A program made the position numbers and the translations under genes. Positions 7,330 through 14,398 of a stretch of DNA of 23,418 bases are shown here, in pieces (the stretch's first letter is position 1; every line of letters begins with the position of its first letter). This DNA comes from a bacterium UBA6115 (lineage in GTDB: Bacteria > Bacillota_A > Clostridia > Christensenellales > Aristaeellaceae): NCBI GenBank assembly GCA_002428405.1, contig DIWD01000015.1:1-23418 (forward strand). Direction: 5' to 3'. The notes under the pieces were generated by a model. That model searched no databases and was not told where the DNA came from. It saw nothing but the letters and a program-made list of their open reading frames with translations.

Positions 7330-8304
7330 ATGCGCATGATCCGCGCCAGGCACAGGCTGATTTCAAAACCTGATGTCGGCAGCTATTGGATATCCTTTTC
7401 CGATATGCTCTCCAGCCTTCTTCTGGTGTTTATCCTGGCATTGATGGTGAGCATTTATCAGTATTACACGGTGCTGCAAATCAAGACCCGGGAGCTGGAA
7501 GCCCAGCGGGCGGAGCTGGACCGGACGCAGATCGTCCTTGCGCAAAAGGAGGAAGACCTCCTGACCGCGCAGGCGGAGCTGATGGGGAAGGAAGAAGAAG
7601 TGGCCTCCATCCAAATCCAGTTGCAGCAGCAGGAGGATGAGCTCAACGCAGCTCAGACGGCGCTGAGGACACAGCAGGATGAGCAGGCCTTGCTGCAGCT
7701 CCAACTGATTACCCAGGAAACCTCACTCAACGAGATGCAGTTGGCAATGAACCAGCAGCAGCTGCAGATTGATGAGCTGCTGGGCGTGCGCACCAAGATC
7801 ATTCAGGATCTGAGCCTTGCCTTTGCCCAGAGCAATCTGGGCGTCAAGGTGAATGAAGACACGGGCGATATCATGCTGGACAGCACCCTGCTGTTCCAGA
7901 CAGGTGAAGATGTGCTGCTTCCCGCCGGCCAGGCCCAGCTGGCACAGCTGATTCCTGTTTATCTGAGTGTACTTTTACGGCCCGAATATGAGGCATATGT
8001 GGCGGAGATCGTGATCGAAGGCCATACGGACTCGCGGGGCAGTTACCTGAGCAATCTGCAACTGTCCCAGGATCGCGCGCTGGGCGTGGCCACCTATTGC
8101 CTGGAAATGCCGGGGCTTCTGCCCCAGCAGCAAAGCAAGCTTCAAAGCATTCTCACCGCCAAGGGCAGAAGCTATTCCGACCGGATTTTCTTTCCCGATG
8201 GCACGGAGAACATGGACGCTTCCCGAAGGGTCGAGATCCAGTTCAGGCTCAAGGACTCCGAAATGATTCAGAAGATGAACGACATCCTGCTTCGGGACCG
8301 CTGA
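7330..8304 (+). CDS. OmpA/MotB-like stator B subunit with a coiled-coil spacer (ZorB-like)
   Basis: The product is 324 residues; its ATG starts one base after the stop of the channel gene. A short basic N-terminus (1-14) precedes a single membrane helix at about 20-42 containing Asp25 (Ser-Phe-Ser-Asp-Met-Leu), the position of the proton-binding Asp in MotB, ZorB and ExbD relatives. Residues 49-146 form a coiled coil of seven 14-residue repeats. The C-terminal OmpA-like peptidoglycan-binding domain (about 165-315) shows Gly-His232-Thr-Asp234 and Ser-Arg-Arg300-Val-Glu-Ile. It should pair with the upstream channel protein and reach the cell wall outside the membrane. MotB for flagella is unlikely: no flagellar genes are nearby, and the A subunit is not MotA-like in size. 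The gene overlaps the next start by one base (TGATG). Confidence 0.88.
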   Translation: MRMIRARHRLISKPDVGSYWISFSDMLSSLLLVFILALMVSIYQYYTVLQIKTRELEAQRAELDRTQIVLAQKEEDLLTAQAELMGKEEEVASIQIQLQQQEDELNAAQTALRTQQDEQALLQLQLITQETSLNEMQLAMNQQQLQIDELLGVRTKIIQDLSLAFAQSNLGVKVNEDTGDIMLDSTLLFQTGEDVLLPAGQAQLAQLIPVYLSVLLRPEYEAYVAEIVIEGHTDSRGSYLSNLQLSQDRALGVATYCLEMPGLLPQQQSKLQSILTAKGRSYSDRIFFPDGTENMDASRRVEIQFRLKDSEMIQKMNDILLRDR

Positions 8305-8807
8305 TGAAAAAAGCCGCGCTTGCGCTCGCGTTTATCGCACTGGTCATTGGCGGCCTCACCCTGTGGGGCTTTATGAACGCTCAGCTTGAGATCAAGGTGG
8401 AGAGCGTGCAGGCCCTTCCCGTGGAAGTGTTCCAGGCTGAGTATGAGCGCCTGGTTCCATTGATACAAACCAATGCGGCGCGCGGGTTGGTGTATGACCC
8501 CAATTTGAGCGGAAACGCCGGGGATTATGTGATTTTGCAGTATACCCTCCTGGTGCGCAACCGCGGGCTTGTCAAGGCGGAAATGCTGGAAGCCCAGGTT
8601 GTCCCAGTGAAAGGCGATGTGCTGTGCTATTCCCAGCAGGAAGCCATGGGCCAGGATGTCAACCTGTCCTTTGAAGTCCCGCCGGGCCGGGAAACCCGTT
8701 ACCGCTGCTACCTGCTGACACGCAAAGACCTCCACGCCGTACGCGACTTGCATGTCAGTTACTATATTTGGGGAAACGCCATTTTCCTCATGGTGAAGTA
8801 CGGATAA
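8304..8807 (+). CDS. Unrecognised membrane-anchored protein, third gene of the stator-like operon
   Basis: The product is 167 residues from an ATG at 8304 whose A is the last base of the preceding stop codon, so translation is coupled. An N-terminal hydrophobic segment (about 4-24, after Lys-Lys) acts as an anchor or signal peptide, and the rest would be outside the membrane. That part looks beta-rich: alternating strands from about residue 73 (Tyr-Val-Ile-Leu-Gln-Tyr-Thr-Leu-Leu-Val-Arg-Asn), a Val-Pro-Pro-Gly turn near 126 and a final Tyr-Tyr-Ile-Trp-Gly strand. This resembles the layout of Ig-like or accessory domains, but I do not recognise a family. It shows no similarity I can see to ZorC, ZorD or ZorE. 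Its place in the operon suggests an external partner or regulator of the stator. Confidence 0.8.
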   Translation: MKKAALALAFIALVIGGLTLWGFMNAQLEIKVESVQALPVEVFQAEYERLVPLIQTNAARGLVYDPNLSGNAGDYVILQYTLLVRNRGLVKAEMLEAQVVPVKGDVLCYSQQEAMGQDVNLSFEVPPGRETRYRCYLLTRKDLHAVRDLHVSYYIWGNAIFLMVKYG

Positions 8808-9089
8808 ATTTTGAAGAATAAATTGGAGTATATTTATCAGCCAAGCCACGCAGCTTTCGCTCAACTGAAATAAATAAATAATTCCTGTTTTCATTATAAG
8901 AGATCCGTTCCGTGGGTCAACGGCCTGTTTGCCATGTAATTCAAGCGAATCTCCGCTCTGCAGACAGGCAAAAAACATGGCCGGCAAAGTCCAAAACCGC
9001 GAACAGGAATTGCCGGAACCAATAGACAAGCAAGACAATCGGACATATAATGTAACCGATAACCCTTATTAAACTAAGGAGAAGAAAAA
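8808..9089 (+). other. Intergenic region upstream of the binding-protein gene
   Basis: This 282-nt stretch has no credible gene. It is AT-rich in its first 80 nt, holds a 10-bp inverted repeat with widely spaced arms (AATTCCTGTT at 8880-8889 and AACAGGAATT at 9002-9011) and ends with the promoter and ribosome binding site of the phosphonate-type transport operon. I see no clear terminator for the stator-like operon; only a weak AT-rich stem near 8818-8838. Confidence 0.4.
9023..9051 (+). promoter_or_regulatory. Promoter of the Phn-type transport operon
   Basis: TAGACA (9023-9028), 17-nt spacer, perfect TATAAT (9046-9051). The leader is about 32 nt and includes AAGGAG at 9076-9081, 8 nt before the ATG at 9090. 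Confidence 0.75.
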
Positions 9090-10127
9090 ATGAGGAAATA
9101 CCTGGCAATCGTTCTAAGCGCTCTGATCATCTGCACTTTTACAGCCGGACTTGCCGAAACCACAGCCATTGATGAACTGAACGTCGTCTTTGTCCCCAGC
9201 GCAAGCGTTGAAGAAATGATGACAGCATCAGAACCCTTGAAAGCCATGCTGCAGGAAGAACTTGCAAAAAGTGGTTATGATGTGAAATCAGTCAAAATCG
9301 ACGTGGGCACCGACTACGCCGTCGTCGGCGAGGGCATGATTTCCGGCACCATTGATGTCGGTTTCCTGCCTGCCGCCACCTATACCCTTTACTCGCAGGA
9401 TGGGGTGGATGTCATCCTGTGCTCCACCAGATCCGGCCACAATGTGGTGTCAGATGACTTCCGTGACTGGAACATTGTGGTCCAAAACGATCCGTCCATC
9501 ATCGCCAGCGGCTATCGCTCCCTGATTTATGTCAACTGCCTGACGGAAAAAGGAGCGGATCTGCTTGCCAAGGCTGAAAGCGGCACGCTGACCTGGGACG
9601 ATGTCAACAGCGCAAAATGGGCACTGGGCAACGTGGGCTCCGGCGCTTCGTATGTGTATCCCAGCATCTGGCTGAACACCAACTTCGGCGAGGGTATCGG
9701 GGAATCCAAGAAAACTGTGGAAAACCTTGCCAACGCGACCTTCGGCGGCGGTTATCCTGACAACCTGGAAACCGTCGTGCTGGGCCAGGCTGATATCTAC
9801 TGCGGTTACGCCGACACAAGGACCAACGATTACGCGCAGCCCGCCTTCGCAGCCGCCTATCCTGAACTGGCCGCTGAGGGAAAAACAGTGTTTGACTGCC
9901 TGAAAGTCATCGGATTGTCCGACATGATCATGAACGACACCATCTCTGTCGGCAACGCCGATTTCATGACAGATGAGTTCAAGGCCGCTCTTCAGCAGGC
10001 GTTCATCAATATCATCCAGACTGATGAAGGCAAAGCGACCGTCAAACCCTACAGCCATACCGGTTACGTGGTTGTAATGGACAGCGATTTTGACGGCACC
10101 CGCGCCGCGCTGACCATCTTTGACTGA
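9090..10127 (+). CDS. phnD: Phosphate/phosphite/phosphonate ABC transporter substrate-binding protein (PhnD type)
   Basis: Extracytoplasmic binding protein that delivers its ligand to the PhnE permeases; 345 residues. Residues 1-22 form a signal peptide with an Ala-Gly-Leu-Ala end. The mature part has the PhnD-like order: an N-terminal strand Leu-Asn-Val-Val-Phe-Val-Pro-Ser, a Tyr-Ala-Val-Val-Gly-Glu-Gly-Met segment, Val-Gly-Phe-Leu-Pro-Ala-Ala-Thr-Tyr, Gly-Ser-Gly-Ala-Ser-Tyr-Val-Tyr-Pro in the ligand-contact region, and Gly-Tyr-Ala-Asp-Thr-Arg. The only Cys in the signal peptide (residue 15) is not in a lipobox, which is unusual for a Gram-positive binding protein. It is first gene of the operon, followed by a long hairpin that may raise its level over the other subunits. 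The substrate could be a phosphonate, phosphite or phosphate; no C-P lyase gene is in the window. Confidence 0.88.
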   Translation: MRKYLAIVLSALIICTFTAGLAETTAIDELNVVFVPSASVEEMMTASEPLKAMLQEELAKSGYDVKSVKIDVGTDYAVVGEGMISGTIDVGFLPAATYTLYSQDGVDVILCSTRSGHNVVSDDFRDWNIVVQNDPSIIASGYRSLIYVNCLTEKGADLLAKAESGTLTWDDVNSAKWALGNVGSGASYVYPSIWLNTNFGEGIGESKKTVENLANATFGGGYPDNLETVVLGQADIYCGYADTRTNDYAQPAFAAAYPELAAEGKTVFDCLKVIGLSDMIMNDTISVGNADFMTDEFKAALQQAFINIIQTDEGKATVKPYSHTGYVVVMDSDFDGTRAALTIFD

Positions 10128-10164
10128 TTGAACAAGCCCTCTACGCTTGAAATTGCCGGAGGCT

Positions 10165-10200
10165 GAAACAGGCTGTTGCTTTCGAGCAACAGCCTGTTTC
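10165..10200 (+). terminator. 16-bp perfect hairpin between phnD and phnC
   Basis: GAAACAGGCTGTTGCT (10165-10180) pairs fully with 10185-10200 around a TTCG loop. No T-run follows (next bases ATGAATG), so it is better read as an attenuator or mRNA-stabilising element than as a full terminator. It would give more binding protein than transporter subunits. Confidence 0.7.
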
Positions 10201-10258
10201 ATGAATGAAATTAGGATAATATGCCATTACCGATTTTTACAGCAGCGGAGAAATCATC

Positions 10259-11038
10259 ATGATAAAATTTGAGCATGTCGACAAAGTGTATGGCAACGGC
10301 GTCAAGGCGATGAATGATGTCAATCTGGAGATCTCACAAGGTGAGTTCGTGGCCATCATTGGCCTGTCCGGCGCCGGAAAATCGACCCTGATCCGCACAA
10401 TCAACAAGATGATCGACATTTCCGCAGGAAAGCTGACGGTCAATGGAACGGATGTCAGCGCGCTGAAAGGAAAATCCCTCAGAAAATTCCGGCGAAAAAT
10501 CGGCATGGTATTCCAGTCCTTCAATTTGATCAGCAGGATCAGCGTGATCCACAATGTCCTGTCCGCCAGGGTGGCGGAATTGTCGCTGTTCCGCGTGCTT
10601 TTTGGGCTTTATTCCAGACAGGACAAGATCCTGGCGCTGGAATCACTTGACAAGGTTGGCATTTTGGAAAAAGCTTACATCAGGGCAGATCAGCTTTCCG
10701 GCGGACAGCAGCAGCGCGTCGCGCTGGCCCGCACCCTCGCGCAGAAGCCTGAAATTGTCCTGGCGGACGAGCCTGTAGCTGCTTTGGATCCTGTCATGGC
10801 TGATGTTGTCATGGAGGATTTTAAACGCATCAACCGGGACCTGCACATCACAGTCATCATCAATATCCATCACGTGGACCTGGCCTTGCAGTACTCAGAC
10901 AGAATTATCGGCATCCGCGAAGGCAGAATCGTCTACGACGGCCCCACATCCGCCATCACCGAGGGTGAACTGAAAGAAATATACGGACGCAGCCTGACAG
11001 ATGATGATTTGATGAAGGAGAAGAAGATCCATGTTTGA
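10259..11038 (+). CDS. phnC: Phosphonate-type ABC transporter ATP-binding protein
   Basis: Cytoplasmic ATPase of the importer; 259 residues, normal for PhnC. Walker A is Gly-Leu-Ser-Gly-Ala-Gly-Lys-Ser-Thr at residues 35-43. The Q-loop is Met-Val-Phe-Gln-Ser-Phe-Asn. The ABC signature is Leu-Ser-Gly-Gly-Gln-Gln-Gln-Arg, Walker B is Glu-Ile-Val-Leu-Ala-Asp-Glu-Pro, then Val-Ala-Ala-Leu-Asp-Pro, as in PhnC proteins, and the switch His is in Asn-Ile-His-His-Val-Asp. The start ATG at 10259 has GCGGAG 8 nt upstream. The 3' end overlaps the first phnE by 8 nt. All functional motifs are intact. Confidence 0.93.
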   Translation: MIKFEHVDKVYGNGVKAMNDVNLEISQGEFVAIIGLSGAGKSTLIRTINKMIDISAGKLTVNGTDVSALKGKSLRKFRRKIGMVFQSFNLISRISVIHNVLSARVAELSLFRVLFGLYSRQDKILALESLDKVGILEKAYIRADQLSGGQQQRVALARTLAQKPEIVLADEPVAALDPVMADVVMEDFKRINRDLHITVIINIHHVDLALQYSDRIIGIREGRIVYDGPTSAITEGELKEIYGRSLTDDDLMKEKKIHV

Positions 11039-11861
11039 TGACATTTTACACATTTTCTTCCCCCGTACCTATACGCTTTCAAATGGCAAGACCATCCGGG
11101 AAAAATTCAATCCAGTCCCCTACCTGATAATTTTTTTTACGGGTTTTGTAGTGATATGTTCTGTGTTTACCGGCACCGATCTGAAGGTGCTGGCCGAGAG
11201 AGGCAAGAGTTTCTTCGAAATCATAAGAAAGATGATTCCGCCCAACTGGGGTTATTGGGATACGATGAAAAAAGCGATGCTGGACACCATCAACATGTCC
11301 CTCCTGGGCTCGGTGTTCGGCTGCATCATCGCATTGCCAGTCAGCTTTTATCTGTCTGCCAATTTCAAGCTCAATAAACCGTACCTGGTGTCTCACCGTT
11401 TCGTGCTGAGCCTGCTGAGAACCTTGCCCACTATAGTTCTTGCCAGTTTTCTGCGTATGGTGCTCGGTATCGGCGCGCTGGCCGGCACACTGGCCATCTC
11501 AGTTTTCTCCTATACGATCTGCGTGAAAATGATGTATGAGTATATCGAAACCATCGATATGGGCGCATATGAAGCATTGGAATCCACCGGCGCATCACGG
11601 ATAAAATGCATCTGGAACGCGATCTGGCCGCAGGTAAAGGGCTATTTCTTTTCCACGTTCCTGTACTGCTTCGAATCCAACGTGAAAAGCGCTGCCATCC
11701 TGGGTTATGTCGGGGCCGGCGGCATTGGTTTGAATATCAGCGGCCAGCTGACCCTCAGAAAGTATGACAATCTGGGCCTGGTGCTCATCTGCATGACGCT
11801 GACCATCATGATCCTTGAAGCGGCAGCCCGGTATGCCAGGAGAAAGCTGGTGACAGGATGA
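11031..11861 (+). CDS. phnE: Phosphonate-type ABC transporter permease, first copy
   Basis: Integral membrane subunit; 276 residues. A cytoplasmic N-terminus of about 30 residues is followed by a first helix (about 31-47) and the permease core with several helices, including Leu-Leu-Gly-Ser-Val-Phe-Gly-Cys-Ile-Ile-Ala-Leu-Pro. The cytoplasmic EAA loop is visible as Glu-Ala-Leu-Glu-Ser-Thr-Gly-Ala-Ser with the following Ile-Trp-Pro, and the C-terminal part has the PhnE-typical Gly-Tyr-Val-Gly-Ala-Gly-Gly-Ile-Gly. It overlaps phnC by 8 nt and shares ATGA with the second permease gene, so the subunits are translationally coupled. It forms a heterodimer with the next gene product. Confidence 0.92.
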   Translation: MFDDILHIFFPRTYTLSNGKTIREKFNPVPYLIIFFTGFVVICSVFTGTDLKVLAERGKSFFEIIRKMIPPNWGYWDTMKKAMLDTINMSLLGSVFGCIIALPVSFYLSANFKLNKPYLVSHRFVLSLLRTLPTIVLASFLRMVLGIGALAGTLAISVFSYTICVKMMYEYIETIDMGAYEALESTGASRIKCIWNAIWPQVKGYFFSTFLYCFESNVKSAAILGYVGAGGIGLNISGQLTLRKYDNLGLVLICMTLTIMILEAAARYARRKLVTG

Positions 11862-12673
11862 ATCAAATGAAGCTGGAGGGTCAATACAAAAAATACCCAA
11901 AAGCCTGGCCGCAGTTTGCTGTCGGCGCGGTGTTGATCACGGTCATCATCATCATCTGGAATATCACGGTGGAATATGAGGGCTTTACAGAACGCGGGTG
12001 GAGCATCATCGGCGTTGCCATGCGAGGCTTGATCACTCCGTCCTGGGACGTGATCAGCGATACCGGCACGTCCGGTTTGCTGTATATGCTTTTTGAAACC
12101 TTTGCCATCGGATTCCTCGGCACGGTATTCGGCACGGTCATCGCCATTCCGCTCGCCTTTATCTCCAGCCGCAACATCGCGCCCCGCTGGATCAACCTGG
12201 CATGCCTGGCTTTTGTCACCATCATCCGCTCTTTTCCGTCCATCATGTACGGCATCATGTTTGTAAAAACGGTCGGCCCGGGCGCTTATGCCGGTGTGCT
12301 GACCATGACCATCGGGTCAGTGGGCATGCTGGCCAAGCTGCTTGTGGAATCAATTGAGGATATCAACCCCGGCATCATTGAAGCGCTTGACGCGGCCGGC
12401 TGCACAGGCTTTCAAAAGGTGCGGTACGGCATGATCCCCCAGCTATTTTCCGGCATCATTTCAAACGTGCTTTACAGGCTGGACATCAATGTGAAAAACG
12501 CTACCGTATTGGGCCTGGTCGGAGCGGGCGGGATCGGCGCGCAGCTCATTTTTGCCATTCAGGACAGGCGCTGGAGCGATACCGGCGCCATGCTTTGGGG
12601 GCTGGTCATCCTCGTTCTGTCCATTGAATATATTTCCACCAAAATCCGCAACAGGCTGGCAGGCAAATCATAA
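11858..12673 (+). CDS. phnE: Phosphonate-type ABC transporter permease, second copy
   Basis: Second membrane subunit; 271 residues. Helices begin at about residue 18 (Phe-Ala-Val-Gly-Ala-Val-Leu-Ile-Thr-Val). The core starts with Phe-Leu-Gly-Thr-Val-Phe-Gly-Thr-Val-Ile-Ala-Ile-Pro, the EAA loop reads Glu-Ala-Leu-Asp-Ala-Ala-Gly-Cys-Thr-Gly, and the C-terminal signature is Gly-Leu-Val-Gly-Ala-Gly-Gly-Ile-Gly-Ala. The two permeases are clearly paralogous but well diverged, consistent with an old heterodimeric arrangement (PhnE1/PhnE2). Its ATG overlaps the previous stop by 4 nt, and the operon ends here. A hairpin at 12784 can stop its transcript. Confidence 0.92.
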   Translation: MNQMKLEGQYKKYPKAWPQFAVGAVLITVIIIIWNITVEYEGFTERGWSIIGVAMRGLITPSWDVISDTGTSGLLYMLFETFAIGFLGTVFGTVIAIPLAFISSRNIAPRWINLACLAFVTIIRSFPSIMYGIMFVKTVGPGAYAGVLTMTIGSVGMLAKLLVESIEDINPGIIEALDAAGCTGFQKVRYGMIPQLFSGIISNVLYRLDINVKNATVLGLVGAGGIGAQLIFAIQDRRWSDTGAMLWGLVILVLSIEYISTKIRNRLAGKS

Positions 12674-12783
12674 CTGCCATCAGAAGAAAAGCATAAACAA
12701 GCTGTGGGAGTTTTTCCAGCCAGCAATTCCTGCTGTATAGTATAAGGCAAACCAAAGAGTGAATCATACATCCAGACATAAAA

Positions 12784-12817
12784 AGCCTCGAAACTTCAAT
12801 GGTTTCAAGGCTTTTTT
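12784..12817. terminator. Terminator shared by the tRNA gene and the Phn operon
   Basis: An 11-bp stem (12784-12794 with 12802-12812) has a 7-nt loop. On the minus strand its one imperfect pair is a G-U wobble and T5 follows, which suits the tRNA transcript. On the plus strand that pair is a C-A mismatch, and T6 follows. The plus-strand T-run ends at the first base of the reverse-complemented CCA of the tRNA. Confidence 0.75.
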
Positions 12818-12901
12818 GGTGCGGTCGACGAGACTTGAACTCGTACGGTTTTCACCACACGCCCCTCAAACGTGCGCGTATGCCAGTTCCGCCACGACCG
12901 C
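12817..12901 (-). tRNA. tRNA-Leu (anticodon GAG)
   Basis: An 85-nt gene including encoded CCA. Acceptor stem GCGGTCG (12901-12895) pairs with CGACCGC (12827-12821), and the discriminator base is A. The anticodon stem CACGT/GCGTG encloses loop TTGAGGG, giving anticodon GAG, which reads CUC and CUU. The long variable arm of a class II tRNA (Gly-Thr-type GTGGTGAAAACC region) is present, and the T loop reads GTTCAAGTC. It has its own consensus promoter and a terminator directly after the CCA. Confidence 0.95.
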
Positions 12902-12916
12902 GCGGCAGCGAACAGG

Positions 12917-12946
12917 ATTATAGCCCAGCAGGTCCCGGGCTGTCAA
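12917..12946 (-). promoter_or_regulatory. Consensus promoter of tRNA-Leu
   Basis: On the minus strand: TTGACA (12946-12941), 18-nt spacer, TATAAT (12922-12917). Both boxes are perfect consensus. The stop codon of the upstream lipase gene (TGA, 12945-12943) is part of the -35 box. Confidence 0.85.
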
Positions 12947-14340
12947 GACGAACCGGGTGTTGAAACAGCATATCCGGGATCATTCAGCGGCAGGATGTCG
13001 CTGAAAGCGTGGTTGACCAGGTAGAGGTAAGGGGCCGGTTTGATGCCGTCAGGATCGGGGCTGGTCAATGAATGAGTCAGATAGAGCGACCGGACCAGCA
13101 TGCGCGATAGATGGACAGCGCCGTATTCCTCCATGAGCCCATCCATCTCAATCCGGATGGCTTCCAGATCTCCATCAGGCATTTCCTGCCCAACCGCGTC
13201 ATAGTAATACCGCCTGAAACTGCGCCGGGTAAAGCGCATCAGGCGGTTGATCCACTCCTCGGCAATGGCGGGAAGATCCATCAGCGCGCTTTCAAAAAAG
13301 GCGGAGAGGGAGGAAGCGATGACCTTGTAGGGCCTATGGGAAAGCGCTTCAAGATACCCCATGCAGAGAGTCAGCGCCTGGGCGATGTCACGCTGGCGGT
13401 TCAACAGGTCCAGGACAGCAAGAAACAGAGGATTGCGCATTTCATCCCCATAGCATCTGGCGCGCACCATGTCGTCCGCAGGGAGCAGATAGCAGCGCCC
13501 CAGGTGCTCACGAAGCCCCATGCGTGTGAAAATGTCATCAGAAAAGAGAAAGTGGGTCAGCGGACAGCGGCGCTCATCATCACTCATGCTGATGGCCGCC
13601 ATGGGCGAGGCGTAACCAAAGCCGGCAATGTATTCCTTCAGAATGCCTTCCGCCAAGCGGCGGCAGGTCCATACTTGCATGACGGCCGCGCCCTGGCTGT
13701 GGCCGGCCAGGATAAAACGGAAAGGGCTGCCCGGTTTTTTGCAGGCCTCCAGCGCGTCCGCCAGGGTCAGTTTTTCAAGGCCCAGCATACGGGCAGCCAC
13801 AGGGAAGTGAATGTTTTCCGCGTTTTGCTCATACTGCCGCGCAATCGCCTCAAAACCGGCATGCAGGCGTTCCGGATGGCTGAAGCGCATGTTGCCTGCC
13901 CAGTCCTGCGGGCGTCTGCCCGTACCCATAAAACCGATGGCGATAGAACAAGTGCCGACCTTCTCCGGCAGCATCATCGTGACTGCCTTTCCGGTTTCGT
14001 GGTCAGCCTGCATACGCAAGGTGTTGCGCACCTCTGATACTGGATTGGAGATGACGGTCAGGCCGCGCGCGAGCCGGGGAACCAGCAAGTTTAGGATATG
14101 CTGGCGCCAGTCGCGCTCCTCCCCCGTGCTGCGTACGCCGGAGAGCAGATGGTTGTCCACCTGGATGGAGATATCCGTCCACCCGGCAGAAAGCCAGGGG
14201 GATGCCGCGAAATCATAGGAAAACTGGGCCAATTCCAGCGCGAACCGCGCGCCGTCTCGGCTGAGCAGGCCGCGGTTCGCATCAGTGAACCAACTCAGAT
14301 CCCTCAGGTCATAATGAGTGTAAGGCCCATGAAACGGCAT
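12943..14340 (-). CDS. Lipase class 3-like alpha/beta hydrolase
   Basis: The product is 465 residues from the ATG at 14340, with GGAGG 5 nt upstream; an open frame upstream of this ATG has no ribosome binding site. The nucleophile elbow is Gly-His-Ser215-Gln-Gly in the context Ile-Leu-Ala-Gly-His-Ser-Gln-Gly-Ala-Ala, typical of class 3 lipase and Mbeg1-like (DUF2974) hydrolases. An Ile-Gly-Phe-Met-Gly-Thr-Gly-Arg segment around 132-139 would form the first strand and oxyanion loop. An Asp near residue 265 (Phe-Ser-Asp-Asp-Ile-Phe) and a C-terminal His are possible triad members. No signal peptide is visible, so it is probably cytoplasmic. The C-terminal third is helical and unassigned. Substrate is unknown: a lipid or other ester is likely. 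It is transcribed toward the tRNA gene. Confidence 0.75.
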   Translation of the reverse strand: MPFHGPYTHYDLRDLSWFTDANRGLLSRDGARFALELAQFSYDFAASPWLSAGWTDISIQVDNHLLSGVRSTGEERDWRQHILNLLVPRLARGLTVISNPVSEVRNTLRMQADHETGKAVTMMLPEKVGTCSIAIGFMGTGRRPQDWAGNMRFSHPERLHAGFEAIARQYEQNAENIHFPVAARMLGLEKLTLADALEACKKPGSPFRFILAGHSQGAAVMQVWTCRRLAEGILKEYIAGFGYASPMAAISMSDDERRCPLTHFLFSDDIFTRMGLREHLGRCYLLPADDMVRARCYGDEMRNPLFLAVLDLLNRQRDIAQALTLCMGYLEALSHRPYKVIASSLSAFFESALMDLPAIAEEWINRLMRFTRRSFRRYYYDAVGQEMPDGDLEAIRIEMDGLMEEYGAVHLSRMLVRSLYLTHSLTSPDPDGIKPAPYLYLVNHAFSDILPLNDPGYAVSTPGSS

Positions 14341-14357
14341 AATTTCCTCCAAAATCC

Positions 14358-14386
14358 ATTTTATCATGAGAAAATGTAATAAACAA
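14358..14386 (-). promoter_or_regulatory. Promoter of the lipase-like gene
   Basis: On the minus strand: TTGTTT (14386-14381), 17-nt spacer, TAAAAT (14363-14358), 17 nt before the ATG. It is divergent from the strong promoter at 14399. Confidence 0.5.
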
Positions 14387-14398
14387 CGAAGAACTTGC

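Noticed and set aside
7330..8304. Flagellar MotB
   Set aside because: The membrane Asp and OmpA domain fit MotB in general, but the long repeat spacer, the oversized channel partner and the lack of flagellar genes speak against it.
5733..8807. Complete Zorya defence system
   Set aside because: Only the motor-like pair is present. No ZorC, ZorD helicase or ZorE nuclease, and no other defence genes are nearby, so I do not call it Zorya.
8268..9038. Minus-strand frame of 256 codons
   Set aside because: Antisense to the third stator-operon gene and the intergenic region; its first gene-like half has no start signal and composition follows the opposite strand.
9450..10202. Minus-strand frame of 250 codons
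   Set aside because: Antisense to the well-supported phnD gene and includes the hairpin; a shadow frame.
13111..14037. Long plus-strand frame of 308 codons
   Set aside because: It lies fully antisense to the lipase-like gene, has no ribosome binding site and a composition typical of a shadow frame in GC-rich DNA.
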